From a virus, in IMG/VR virus record IMGVR_UViG_3300030110_001912, positions 1 to 59,530 of that record: a stretch of 59,530 bases of DNA; one strand, written 5' to 3'. Both the position numbers and the translations under genes were made by a program. Each line of letters begins with the position of its first letter. Position 1 is the stretch's first letter. Shown here in pieces: positions 25,677-33,700 of this stretch. The notes below the pieces were generated by a model. It made no database searches, was not told the origin of the DNA, and was given only the letters and a program-made list of their open reading frames with translations.

Positions 25677-25839
25677 TGATGCTTGGAGAGAAGCTACCGC
25701 TTCTGTAGGAAAAAAAACTCTCGACAAAAAACAACATGGAGAATATGTTATCTGTAATGTTTGTAAAGGTGAGGGTGTCGTATTAATTAATGACAAAAAA
25801 AAATCCAAAAATAATAAAGTTTTCAGAAATAAGTTATGA
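25663..25839 (+). CDS. Small protein with one CxxC knuckle
   Basis: A 58-residue protein starting MGIFDDAWREATASVGKK at the ATG at 25663, overlapping the PP-loop gene by 14 bases; the GTG upstream at 25624 is less likely. It contains CNVCKGEG (about 30-37), like one half of a DnaJ-type zinc ribbon, followed by a basic tail. The function is unknown. Confidence 0.5.
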   Translation: MGIFDDAWREATASVGKKTLDKKQHGEYVICNVCKGEGVVLINDKKKSKNNKVFRNKL

Positions 25840-26047
25840 GGATTTTGAAAAGTTCCTAAAACTGCATCTCGATAATATTAAAGATTTAATGCAGACCCTT
25901 GACCCACGAACCTTACAACCAGATGACCGACATTTATATATTGATACCATTTATGCTCAATATATATTACATAAAGACAAGGGAAGTCCGTTAACAAAAA
26001 CGTATAAAGATTTTTTAGTTGAAGCTATTAAGTTATACGGACATTAA
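25790..26047 (+). CDS. Hypothetical protein
   Basis: An 85-residue protein overlapping the previous gene by 50 bases and the next by one base. It is mostly helical (ISYEDFEKFLKLHLDNIKDL) and neutral to slightly acidic. No domain is recognised. The extended overlap with the preceding frame makes the exact start uncertain. Confidence 0.5.
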   Translation: MTKKNPKIIKFSEISYEDFEKFLKLHLDNIKDLMQTLDPRTLQPDDRHLYIDTIYAQYILHKDKGSPLTKTYKDFLVEAIKLYGH

Positions 26048-26511
26048 TGTATTTACCACAACCAAATGTATTAGCAGTTTTAGGATATTTTAATAGCAAA
26101 CAAGTGTTGTTCACAGAAAGAAATCCAGAAGAGTTATTGTTTTGTTATACAGTTTTAAATTGTATAGAAGATGTGTTAGTTCCACACAGCGATAGAAAAT
26201 CTGCTTTATTAAAATGTGAAGCTCACAATTGGTTAGTTGGCAATAGTAGAGATTTTAATTTAGTATGTGATTGGGCATTGTTAGAACCAGAAAATATTAG
26301 TAAATCTTACATTATAGCATTACAAAAAGGTCTTGTTAAATTTACCTCAAGACAAGTAAAGTGGCAAAAGTATTATAACAATTATCTTGAATTAAAATCT
26401 ATTAATATTCGTGAGAAGAGAAGAAGAAAAGGCGAGCTAAAAAGATTACGTGAAGAGGTACACCAATCAACAACCACGTATACTTCTACTATTTTTATGA
26501 GTGTTATTTAA
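26047..26511 (+). CDS. Hypothetical protein
   Basis: A 154-residue protein starting TAATG, largely helical with aromatic residues and a strongly basic helix near the C-terminus (REKRRRKGELKRLREE, about 120-136). It is the last gene of the plus-strand replication block and converges on the minus-strand GNAT-like gene with no gap. The function is not recognised. Confidence 0.55.
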   Translation: MYLPQPNVLAVLGYFNSKQVLFTERNPEELLFCYTVLNCIEDVLVPHSDRKSALLKCEAHNWLVGNSRDFNLVCDWALLEPENISKSYIIALQKGLVKFTSRQVKWQKYYNNYLELKSINIREKRRRKGELKRLREEVHQSTTTYTSTIFMSVI

Positions 26512-26919
26512 TTATCGAAAATATTCAAAATTATAACTGGTTTTATTATCTGATAATAATTTAGCTCCGTTTTTTAAATGAAACTTCTTAGCCATTTCTG
26601 TTTTAGGTGACAGTGTCACAAATCTTTTAGTGTTTAACGTAGGTAGTAAATAATTTAAAATTAATCTACCATATCCTTTTTCATAACTCCACAATGTATA
26701 AAAAATTGTAAAACAATGCGTATCCGTTTTAGAATAGTTAGTAAGTTGTTTTATTGTTTTAGGAATCTTTATTGTATTAGCAGTACAAACAACAGACTTT
26801 TTTGGGACTGTATATATTTTTCTACCATTAGTTGTTCTAAAAAGATAATCTAAATCTTTTCTTACTGGATCATCACCAATACAAACTTCATGCTCATACT
26901 CTACTATTTTTAAATCCAT
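26512..26919 (-). CDS. Putative GNAT-like acetyltransferase
   Basis: A 135-residue protein. The C-terminal half resembles the GNAT core: a strand (CFTIFYTLWSY), then EKGYGRLILNYLLP as the acetyl-CoA-binding loop and helix, a strand (FVTLSPKTEMAKKFH) and KNGAKLL as the final helix-strand element. The classical Q/R-x-x-G-x-G/A loop is degenerate (KGYG). It overlaps the small terminase stop by one base and so is co-transcribed with it. The substrate is unknown. Confidence 0.45.
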   Translation of the reverse strand: MDLKIVEYEHEVCIGDDPVRKDLDYLFRTTNGRKIYTVPKKSVVCTANTIKIPKTIKQLTNYSKTDTHCFTIFYTLWSYEKGYGRLILNYLLPTLNTKRFVTLSPKTEMAKKFHLKNGAKLLSDNKTSYNFEYFR

Positions 26920-27431
26920 TATTTTTCTTCTATTTTTGTAGGAGTAATATCAATTATGTTTTTTGCTTCGCCAATTTTAGACTCTAATTCTTCTAATCTT
27001 TTTTCTAATTGATCTCTATTCATTCCTTCCAATGTTGAATGAGTAATTTGTTTGTGGTCTACATATAAGCCAGCTAATTGACCAGAACGATATTCCGCAT
27101 TTATAGATGCAGTAAATTGTCCCTTGGCAGAAGATTGGTCTCTTAAATCATCTAGGATCTTATACCTTCTTAATTTATCCTTTTCATATTTTTCTTTTTC
27201 TTCTAACAATTTCTTCTCCATGTATCGACATACATGAGGGTTTGTGTCTGGGTTCGTTAACTTTGATGCAAGGACAAAGGCACTTTCTCTTGTCTTAGGA
27301 GTGTACCCAGCTTCTAACAATGCATCGGTCTTTGTTATCTTACCCCACTTCATAACAAGTATATCAATAAACCTTTTTTGTTTGTCTGTAAGGTCTTTAG
27401 TTGTACGAACCAATTTACTTCTTTGAGGCAT
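26919..27431 (-). CDS. terS: Terminase small subunit
   Basis: A 170-residue protein starting MPQRSKLVRTTKDLTDKQK at the ATG at 27431. The N-terminal part is the DNA-binding helix-turn-helix region of Terminase_2-type small subunits (LTDKQKRFIDILV, then ALLEAGYTPKTRESAFVLAS), followed by a charged oligomerisation helix and a C-terminal acidic tail (LEKRLEELESKIGEAKN). It recognises the packaging site and recruits the large subunit. It is encoded on the strand opposite to the large subunit and about 2 kb from it, next to an iteron-bearing noncoding region that could hold the packaging site. Confidence 0.8.
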   Translation of the reverse strand: MPQRSKLVRTTKDLTDKQKRFIDILVMKWGKITKTDALLEAGYTPKTRESAFVLASKLTNPDTNPHVCRYMEKKLLEEKEKYEKDKLRRYKILDDLRDQSSAKGQFTASINAEYRSGQLAGLYVDHKQITHSTLEGMNRDQLEKRLEELESKIGEAKNIIDITPTKIEEK

Positions 27432-27440
27432 CACGAATCA
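27431..27440 (-). promoter_or_regulatory. TGATTCGTGA motif at the small terminase start
   Basis: TCACGAATCA (27431-27440), the exact 10-mer also found at 15000-15009. On the minus strand it reads TGATTCGTGA ending at the ATG of the small terminase gene, which lacks an obvious Shine-Dalgarno sequence. Confidence 0.35.
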
Positions 27441-27447
27441 CTTTCTG

Positions 27448-27626
27448 TTTTCCTAAAATACTATATAGCACTTCCTTAGAAAAGAAAAATAAAAAAAAAA
27501 TTTGCACGAAAAACAATCCTAGAAACAGTATCTTTCCCAAAATCTAGGAATTTTTCCCAAAGTTTTCCCAAAAGTATTTCTCTGTAATGGTATGTTTTCT
27601 GGAGTTTTTTCCATTTTCCTAAAATA
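27448..27626 (+). repeat. Five-copy TTTCCYAAA iteron cluster in a noncoding region
   Basis: Same-orientation copies at 27449 (TTTCCTAAA), 27534, 27553 and 27564 (all TTTCCCAAA) and 27615 (TTTCCTAAA). The two outer copies are part of an exact 13-mer, TTTTCCTAAAATA, at 27448-27460 and 27614-27626. An inverted pair CCTAGA/TCTAGG brackets the first inner copy. A T-run of about 17 bases follows. The whole 27432-27763 interval has no supportable gene. It is a good candidate for a replication origin or packaging site. Confidence 0.65.
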
Positions 27627-27709
27627 TTTGTTAATTCTACACTTTTATTTTTTTTTTTTTTTCTAAGCAACTTCTATATAGGAAAAACTGGAAATTAAAC
27701 AATAACTTA

Positions 27710-27737
27710 TTGACGACATGATATGATTTGATATACT
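27710..27737 (+). promoter_or_regulatory. Strong sigma70-type promoter
   Basis: TTGACG (27710-27715), 16-base spacer, TATACT (27732-27737). It lies 27 bases before the gene at 27764, leaving a short leader with AAAGGA as ribosome-binding site. It would drive the small early-type genes up to the hairpins at 28677. Confidence 0.7.
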
Positions 27738-27763
27738 TATCATATAACAAAGGAAATAAAAAA

Positions 27764-27991
27764 ATGTATACACAAAAACAAAAGCAAAGATTTTTAGATA
27801 AATTAGAACAACTAAGAGAGCAATTAGAAACAGTAGAAAATGATATTATGTTCAGAGATTTTATGGGCGTAGATGGTTGTAATAAATTTTATGATTTTTC
27901 AAATGATATTGAATATGACATTGAAGCAGTATCAGATGATTTAAACGATTATAACAGAGCTATCAGCTTAGAGTATAGGAAAAATAAATGA
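27764..27991 (+). CDS. Small acidic helical protein
   Basis: A 75-residue protein starting MYTQKQKQRFLDKLEQLREQ at 27764, the first ATG after the promoter and AAAGGA site. The first 30 residues form an amphipathic helix likely to make a coiled coil; the rest is acidic. No family recognised. First gene of a short promoter-proximal operon. Confidence 0.6.
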   Translation: MYTQKQKQRFLDKLEQLREQLETVENDIMFRDFMGVDGCNKFYDFSNDIEYDIEAVSDDLNDYNRAISLEYRKNK

Positions 27992-28299
27992 TGAACACTA
28001 TTAAATTACCTAAATGTTTATATTTTGATTATCTTGATGTATCAAGAGAACAGAATAGAACTTTTCCAGATTTAATCAAGGAAACTAAAAAAAATATATA
28101 TGTAGAAAAAGTTTATAATGATGCTTTAAGGTCTTTGTATTATGAAGCTTGGTATTGGTCACAACCACATTGGTCTAAGCCAGTAGGAGATCCAGATCAA
28201 GCAAGATATATATCAGCAAAATATACAGTTAAAGCTATCAATAAATATTTTAAACATTTAACTGATTTAGAAGATTGGAATAATTTTTATGATAAATAG
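27988..28299 (+). CDS. Hypothetical protein
   Basis: A 103-residue protein overlapping the upstream stop by four bases (ATGATG; either ATG could be used). It is aromatic-rich (YYEAWYWSQPHWSKP, about 50-65) with a helical C-terminus. No domain is recognised. The stretch of Trp and Tyr residues suggests a compact folded domain. Confidence 0.55.
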   Translation: MMNTIKLPKCLYFDYLDVSREQNRTFPDLIKETKKNIYVEKVYNDALRSLYYEAWYWSQPHWSKPVGDPDQARYISAKYTVKAINKYFKHLTDLEDWNNFYDK

Positions 28300-28465
28300 A
28301 TATGAACATTATGTTAGACAACAATTTAAAAAATTAGATAATACGATTTATGGTTTTGGTATAGTAATTTCAGACGGTAATGGAAACAGAACTAATAGAA
28401 TGGAGTTAACACCACAAAAAGCAGAATTAATAATTAAAATTTTAAAAGAAATAAAGGAGAAATAA
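28289..28465 (+). CDS. Small hypothetical protein
   Basis: A 58-residue protein (MINRYEHYVRQQFKKLDNTI...) that starts at the ATG at 28289, overlapping the upstream gene by 11 bases, and stops immediately before the next ATG. It carries YGFGIVISDGNGNRTN, a beta-hairpin-like stretch, between helices. Real coding is supported by tight packing and by AAGGAG at its end serving the next gene. Confidence 0.55.
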   Translation: MINRYEHYVRQQFKKLDNTIYGFGIVISDGNGNRTNRMELTPQKAELIIKILKEIKEK

Positions 28466-28672
28466 ATGAGCAGATTTAAAGATTACTTAATGGATAAAGA
28501 ACAACAATTAGACGAAAAGATTATTTATATGAACAAAATGATTAACAATACACAAGATGTTATAGATAGATTAAATGACACTAGAATGATTAGGTATTGG
28601 ACTAATGTTAGAAATACTTTACAAGAACAACAACAAGAACTACAAAAACAAAAAACAGGAATTAGTTATTGA
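28466..28672 (+). CDS. Small coiled-coil protein
   Basis: A 68-residue protein, nearly all charged and Gln-rich helix (LMDKEQQLDEKIIYMNKMIN, then LQEQQQELQKQK), preceded by AAGGAG. It is the last gene before a pair of hairpins. It may be a structural or regulatory coiled coil; the function is unknown. Confidence 0.55.
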   Translation: MSRFKDYLMDKEQQLDEKIIYMNKMINNTQDVIDRLNDTRMIRYWTNVRNTLQEQQQELQKQKTGISY

Positions 28673-28676
28673 TATT

Positions 28677-28700
28677 CCTTACTGATCATAGTAAGGTTTT
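28677..28700 (+). terminator. Hairpin with short T-tract
   Basis: CCTTACT (28677-28683) and AGTAAGG (28690-28696) form a 7-bp stem around GATCAT, followed by TTTTG. It lies five bases after the stop of the previous gene, where a terminator is expected. Confidence 0.55.
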
Positions 28701-28731
28701 GTAAGTCGTTTTTTTAACGATTTTCCTTTGT

Positions 28732-28770
28732 TGCACTCATTGGGTTTGTCTCTGGTGAGTGCATTTTGTT
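28732..28770 (+). terminator. Second hairpin with T-tract
   Basis: TGCACTCA (28732-28739) pairs perfectly with TGAGTGCA (28756-28763) around a 16-base loop and is followed by TTTTGTT. With the hairpin at 28677 it forms a double-terminator or RNA-processing element just before the nuclease gene. Confidence 0.5.
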
Positions 28771-28778
28771 AGGTGACT

Positions 28779-29189
28779 ATGGAAAAGAATTTATGGCATC
28801 AACTTAACCTACTTCAAAAACAAGATAAGTCATGGCATATGACTAGGATAGAAAGTTCTACAATTAACGGAATACCTGATGTTCATGCGTGTGTGAATGG
28901 CAATTCATTTTGGTTAGAGTTAAAGTCAAATGAAGATAAGAATTTTGGATTATCCAAATATCAAATCATCTGGCAAATAGATTACATTAATGCAGGCGGT
29001 GTAGTTTACAACTTAGTTTTCACTCCCTTGCAGAGGGAGCTCAAACTTATGAGAATTTTGCCGTCAATGTTCGCTTTTTGTTCTGGTAAAGAGGACAAGA
29101 TAGAACGGTTCGAGATCCTTGCTAAAAAAAAATATAACAGTGATAACTTGCACGAAATAATTAAGTCGATTTCGATTCGGAATAGTTAG
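28779..29189 (+). CDS. PD-(D/E)XK (VRR-NUC-like) nuclease
   Basis: A 136-residue protein with ATG at 28779; GTG at 28773 is an alternative. It shows IESSTINGIPDV (the catalytic D in a G-x-P-D motif), FWLELKSN (E-x-K) and LSKYQIIWQIDYINAGG (the S-x-x-Q-x-x-W motif), the order seen in VRR-NUC and related phage nucleases. It could process branched or recombination intermediates during replication or packaging, or degrade host DNA. It precedes the large terminase gene by about 220 bases. Confidence 0.75.
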   Translation: MEKNLWHQLNLLQKQDKSWHMTRIESSTINGIPDVHACVNGNSFWLELKSNEDKNFGLSKYQIIWQIDYINAGGVVYNLVFTPLQRELKLMRILPSMFAFCSGKEDKIERFEILAKKKYNSDNLHEIIKSISIRNS

Positions 29190-29410
29190 TTCGCATAACA
29201 CACATTATGTTAAATTTAGGCGTTTGTTCTGGCTTCGTTCTTTGGGGATCTAAAAAGAAGGCTCAAGGTTTTTTTGGAAATGTAAAGTAGTTTTTTTTAT
29301 TTTTTTTAGGGTCAGCAAAATTTATGTTACTACAGATAGGTGTATAGGTTAAGTAAGATACATATATATAAGAACTAAACATCTAAATTTTTTTATGTTA
29401 TAAATATTGC
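29190..29410. other. Noncoding gap before the large terminase gene
   Basis: AT-rich, with two T-runs near 29290-29310 and no convincing gene. A 27-codon frame at 29207-29290 lacks a ribosome-binding site. The right end carries a -10-like box next to the terminase start. Confidence 0.5.
29376..29404 (+). promoter_or_regulatory. Candidate promoter for a leaderless large-terminase transcript
   Basis: TAAACA (29376-29381), 17-base spacer, TATAAA (29399-29404). Transcription would start about seven bases on, at the A of the terminase ATG (29411). No Shine-Dalgarno sequence precedes that ATG. The weak -35 and high AT content leave doubt. Confidence 0.35.
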
Positions 29411-30886
29411 ATGATTGATACTGAACATTTAACTACAGATAGATTACGATTACAAGTAGAAAAATTACATATTGAACATATTAAATTATGCCAAGATAAT
29501 TTTTTATATTTTGTGCAAGAATTGTGGCAAGATTTTATTTGTAGAAAAGAAAAACAAAAAAGCAAATGGGGTCATCATCAAATTATTGCAAATGAGTTTA
29601 CAAAAATAGCTTCTGAAAGAAAAGGAAGGCTCATAATAAATATGCCACCCAGACATACAAAATCAGAATTTGCATCTGTGTATTTTCCAGCATGGATAAT
29701 AGGGAGGTTTCCAAAATTAAAAATTATGCAAGTATCACACAATACAGAACTTGCAGTGCGATTTGGAAGTAAGGTTCGAAACATTATTGATTCATCAGAG
29801 TATCAACAAATTTTTGGTGATGTAAAATTGCGTGAGGACTCCAAAGCAAAAGGTAGATGGGAAACTAATCAAGGTGGAGAATATTACGCAGCTGGTGTGG
29901 GAGCATCGATAACTGGTCGTGGTGCGGACTTATTAATTATTGATGATCCTCATACGGAACAAGATTCAATGTCGGATATGGCAATGGAAAGAGCATATGA
30001 TTGGTATACATCAGGACCACGACAAAGATTACAACCAGGTGGATCTATATTATTAGTTATGACACGATGGGCGGAAGATGATTTAACTGGTAGATTATTG
30101 AAGGCTCAAAAAGAACCCAAAGCAGATTCATGGAAAACAATTTCTTTTCCAGCTATCTTACCAGATGGTAAACCAGTGTGGTCAGAATATTGGGAACTAT
30201 CTGAATTAGAAAAAATAAAAGCATCACTACCAGTTCGTAATTGGTCAGCTCAATATATGCAAGAACCAACATCCGAGGAAGGTGCTATTATTAAAAGAGA
30301 ATGGTGGCAACCTTGGAAGGAAGAACACATACCTAATTTAATTCATGTTATACAAAGTTATGATACGGCATTTAGTAAAAAAGAAACTGCTGACTATTCA
30401 GCGATTACAACTTGGGGAGTTTTTTATCCAGATGAAGTAACACCGAATATAATTTTGTTAGATGCTATTCGAGGTAAATATGATTTTCCAGAATTAAAAG
30501 TTGTTGCTATGGATGCGTATAAATATTGGGAAGCAGAAAGTGTTATCATAGAACAAAAAGCAAGTGGTGAACCTTTAACACAAGAATTTAGAAGAATGGG
30601 TATACCAGTTATTCCTTTTGTTCCAAGTAAAGGCAATGATAAATTTTCTAGAGTAAATGCAGTTGCTCCATTATTTGAAAGCGGTGCCGTATGGTATCCA
30701 CATGGAGAAAGTTTTGCAGATGCTGTAATAGAAGAATGTGCAAGTTTTCCTCATGGTGCAAATGATGATTATGTGGACAGTATGAGCCAAGCAATGCTTC
30801 GGTATAGACAAGGTAACTTTGTTGAACTATACTCGGACTATGTAGACAATGTTGATTTACCTCCAAAGGAATATAGTTATTACTAA
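29411..30886 (+). CDS. terL: Terminase large subunit
   Basis: A 491-residue packaging motor. ATPase domain: NMPPRHTKSEFAS (about 77-89, Walker A-like), RGADLLIIDDPHTE (about 170-183, Walker B) and LLVMTRWAEDDL (coupling motif, about 214-225). Nuclease domain: VIQSYDTAFSKKE (first acidic residue about 317), VIIEQKASGEP (about 378) and ANDDYVDSMSQAM (about 446-458). It pumps DNA through the portal and cuts it. The type fits headful-packaging phages with a P22-like portal. It is on the strand opposite to terS. Confidence 0.95.
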   Translation: MIDTEHLTTDRLRLQVEKLHIEHIKLCQDNFLYFVQELWQDFICRKEKQKSKWGHHQIIANEFTKIASERKGRLIINMPPRHTKSEFASVYFPAWIIGRFPKLKIMQVSHNTELAVRFGSKVRNIIDSSEYQQIFGDVKLREDSKAKGRWETNQGGEYYAAGVGASITGRGADLLIIDDPHTEQDSMSDMAMERAYDWYTSGPRQRLQPGGSILLVMTRWAEDDLTGRLLKAQKEPKADSWKTISFPAILPDGKPVWSEYWELSELEKIKASLPVRNWSAQYMQEPTSEEGAIIKREWWQPWKEEHIPNLIHVIQSYDTAFSKKETADYSAITTWGVFYPDEVTPNIILLDAIRGKYDFPELKVVAMDAYKYWEAESVIIEQKASGEPLTQEFRRMGIPVIPFVPSKGNDKFSRVNAVAPLFESGAVWYPHGESFADAVIEECASFPHGANDDYVDSMSQAMLRYRQGNFVELYSDYVDNVDLPPKEYSYY

Positions 30887-30966
30887 TGATAAAAAAAATA
30901 AAAACAATAATAAAAAAAGTTAAAAGAAGGCTCTTTGGTAAATTGTGTGAGTGTGGTGAAAAATGA
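30886..30966 (+). CDS. Tiny basic protein with C-terminal Cys pair
   Basis: A possible 26-residue protein (MIKKIKTIIKKVKRRLFGKL, then CECGEK) whose start overlaps the terminase stop (TAATG) and whose stop overlaps the next start (ATGA). It would be a single basic amphipathic helix. The coupling to both neighbours argues for translation despite its size. Confidence 0.45.
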   Translation: MIKKIKTIIKKVKRRLFGKLCECGEK

Positions 30967-31328
30967 GTGTTAAAAAAAATAGACAGTACGCAGAATTACC
31001 AGAAGAAGAAAAAGCTAAGTTAAAAAAAAAAGTAATTAAACCTAAAAAAAATAAAAAAAATATATCTGAAAAATTAAAAGCATTTTCTGAAATTACTGGA
31101 ATAGATCCTTTACAAGATTTTTTAGAAGGACCTACTCAAATTAATATGACCCCACCTGATTTAGCTAGTGATGTAAGAGCTAGAGTAGAACAACAAAAAG
31201 CAAGAATAGCTTCTGCACCAAAAATGTTTCCTATGTATTATGAAAATGCTAATAAAGGAAAATTTTTTAATAAAACTGTAAAAGCTAAATGTAAATTAGG
31301 TAAAACAAAAAAAACAAAGTTATATTAA
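30963..31328 (+). CDS. Small basic protein between terminase and portal
   Basis: A 121-residue Lys-rich protein. Residues 1-35 are almost wholly charged; the middle contains FSEITGIDPLQDFLEGPTQI and the C-terminus is basic (KAKCKLGKTKKTKLY). It is four-base coupled to the upstream frame and overlaps the portal start. Position suggests a packaging or head-assembly accessory role. No known domain is seen. Confidence 0.55.
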   Translation: MSVKKNRQYAELPEEEKAKLKKKVIKPKKNKKNISEKLKAFSEITGIDPLQDFLEGPTQINMTPPDLASDVRARVEQQKARIASAPKMFPMYYENANKGKFFNKTVKAKCKLGKTKKTKLY

Positions 31329-33700
31329 TGGTAGAAGAAAACAAAGAAATAAAAAAGGGAGAAGCTGATGAAGAAACTACGCAAGAAGCTCCAGTCGTTG
31401 AAGAAGAAGTTAATGTTGAAGTTAAAGAACCTTCTGAAGAAAACGAAGAGAGCCAAGAAGAAAAAATCAAAGAGCTAGTTGATGAAGTAAAACTATTTTA
31501 TTCTAACTTAGCCGAGGATATGGATGATAGAGTTCTTGGAAGAATATCAAGTGAACTAATAGCAGATTACAAAAAAGATAAAGAAAGTCGAAGTGACTGG
31601 GAAAAGTCTTATACCTCTGGGTTAGACTTATTGGGGTTTAAGTACGACAATGAGAGTAGACCATTTCAAGGTGCGAGTTCCGTTACACATCCACTACTTG
31701 CAGAATCTGTAACACAGTTTCAAGCTCAAGCCTATAAAGAGTTGTTACCTTCTGATGGTCCTGTTCGTACTCAAGTGGTAGGGGAGCAAACCAGAGAAAG
31801 AGAGGAACAAGCTCAACGAGTCAAAGAGTTTATGAATTATATGATAATGGAACAGATGGAAGAGTATACTCCAGACTTTGACCAATTATTATTTTATCTT
31901 CCATTAGCTGGTTCTGCGTTTAAAAAAATATATTATGACGAAGTTATGCAAAGAGCAATTGCTAAATTTATTCCAGCAGAGGATCTTGTTGTTCCGTATT
32001 ATGCAACAGATCTAAAAGATTGTGAAAGAATAACACATGTAGTTAAAATGAGTGAAAACGATATTCTAAAAAAACAAAGAACTGGTTTTTATAGAGATGT
32101 TGAAATTTTACCAAGTCGCATGAATGACGACTCAGTGCAAGATAAATATGATTCTATAGAAGGAGTAACTCCTTCAGAGGATAAAGAATATCAGTTTAAT
32201 GTTTTAGAGATGCACGTAGATTTAGACATAGGTGAGTATGAATCAGAAACATCAGAAAAAAATATAAAGATACCTTACATTGTAACGATTGATGAAGGCT
32301 CGCAAGAAGTTCTTTCAATTTATCGTAATTACGATATGAACGATCCTTTAATGAAAAGAAAAGAATATTTTGTTCATTATAAGTTTTTACCTGGTTTGGG
32401 ATTTTATGGGTTTGGTTTAATACACATGATTGGTGGATTATCAAAAACTGCCACTGCTGCATTGAGACAATTATTAGATGCTGGTACTCTAAGTAACTTA
32501 CCTGCTGGTTTTAAGTCACGAGGTCTACGAATTAGAGATGATGATCAACCTTTTCAACCAGGTGAGTTCAGAGATGTTGATGCACCTGGCGGTAATATTA
32601 AAGATCAATTTCAAATTTTACCATTTAAAGAACCAAGTTCAGTATTATTTTCGTTGTTAGGCTTTGTTGTGCAAGCTGGACAAAGATTTGCAGCTATAAC
32701 AGACAATGCGATAGGCAATGATGCACAAAATAGAGCTGTTGGAACGACTATTGCCCTCTTGGAACGAGGCTCAAGGGTCATGAGTGCTATTCATAAGCGT
32801 TGTTACTATGCAATGAGACAAGAATTTCGTTTATTAGCTAATATTTTCGGCACTTATTTACCGCCAATTTACCCTTATGCTGTTTATGGTGGTAATCGAC
32901 TAATAAAAGTAGCTGATTTTTCACCAGAAGTTGATGTTATACCAGTTGCCGACCCAAATATCTTCTCTATGGCACAAAGAGTTACACTAGCACAGACACA
33001 ATTACAAATTGCACAGTCAAATCCACAATTACACAACATTCGTGAAGCATATAGAAGAGTATATGAAGCATTAGGCACGAAACAAATTGATACAATCTTA
33101 AAACCAGAGAGAGTACCTCAACCTTTAGATCCATCGATAGAAAATGCGGAAGCTTTAAGGATGGAAATACCAAAAGCATACCCAGAACAAAACCATGATG
33201 CACATATTATTGCACATACTGCGTTTATCAAAAGCAGAATGGTACAAATTAATCCAATGGTGTATGCATTACTACAAGCACATATTGCAGAACATTTATC
33301 ATTCAAAGCAAGAGCTTTAATATTACAAGAATTACAAGCAAAACCAGAAACTTTAGTATTACAAAAAGATAATCCACAAGCATTCTTGGTAATTACAGAA
33401 TCTTTAGTTGCTGATAAGATTGCACAACTTACTTCAGAGCTACAATTACTAGAAAGTGCACAAGAAAAGAAAGATCCATTAGTTCAACTAAAACAACAAG
33501 AGATGGATTTACGAGCTTTGGATATGCAAAGAAAAATTCAAGAGCATGTGGATGTAGAAGAAAGAAAGATGGGAGAGTTTGAACAAAAACTTGATTTAGA
33601 AAAGATGAAACGAGAAGATAGTGAAGAGCAAGGTGAAGAAAGAATACGAATAGCAGAAGAAAAATTAAAAGTAGCAAAGGAAAAAAATGAGAAGAAATAA
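31328..33700 (+). CDS. P22-type portal protein
   Basis: A 790-residue protein. After an acidic Glu-rich N-terminal extension (1-45), the body shows features of long P22-type portals: DWEKSYTSGLDLLGF, PFQGASSVTHPLLAE, QAYKELLPSDGPV, and in the core GGLSKTATAALRQLLDAG and LPAGFKSRGLRI, followed by a long C-terminal helical barrel (about 600-790). The dodecameric portal forms the DNA channel at one capsid vertex and docks the terminase. Its size and the acidic extension are typical for marine relatives. It overlaps the next gene by 14 bases. Confidence 0.9.
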   Translation: MVEENKEIKKGEADEETTQEAPVVEEEVNVEVKEPSEENEESQEEKIKELVDEVKLFYSNLAEDMDDRVLGRISSELIADYKKDKESRSDWEKSYTSGLDLLGFKYDNESRPFQGASSVTHPLLAESVTQFQAQAYKELLPSDGPVRTQVVGEQTREREEQAQRVKEFMNYMIMEQMEEYTPDFDQLLFYLPLAGSAFKKIYYDEVMQRAIAKFIPAEDLVVPYYATDLKDCERITHVVKMSENDILKKQRTGFYRDVEILPSRMNDDSVQDKYDSIEGVTPSEDKEYQFNVLEMHVDLDIGEYESETSEKNIKIPYIVTIDEGSQEVLSIYRNYDMNDPLMKRKEYFVHYKFLPGLGFYGFGLIHMIGGLSKTATAALRQLLDAGTLSNLPAGFKSRGLRIRDDDQPFQPGEFRDVDAPGGNIKDQFQILPFKEPSSVLFSLLGFVVQAGQRFAAITDNAIGNDAQNRAVGTTIALLERGSRVMSAIHKRCYYAMRQEFRLLANIFGTYLPPIYPYAVYGGNRLIKVADFSPEVDVIPVADPNIFSMAQRVTLAQTQLQIAQSNPQLHNIREAYRRVYEALGTKQIDTILKPERVPQPLDPSIENAEALRMEIPKAYPEQNHDAHIIAHTAFIKSRMVQINPMVYALLQAHIAEHLSFKARALILQELQAKPETLVLQKDNPQAFLVITESLVADKIAQLTSELQLLESAQEKKDPLVQLKQQEMDLRALDMQRKIQEHVDVEERKMGEFEQKLDLEKMKREDSEEQGEERIRIAEEKLKVAKEKNEKK

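Larger units (their letters stand above)
27432..27763. other. Noncoding control region
   Basis: This 332-base gap lies between the divergent small terminase and the plus-strand gene at 27764. It holds the TGATTCGTGA motif, the five iterons, a long T-tract at about 27645-27662, and a strong promoter at its right end. No coding frame of convincing quality was found. Confidence 0.7.

Noticed and set aside
29207-29290. 27-codon frame (MLNLGVCSGFVLWGSKKK...) before terL
   Set aside because: No ribosome-binding site, no coupling to neighbours, and the region is otherwise noncoding; chance is likelier.
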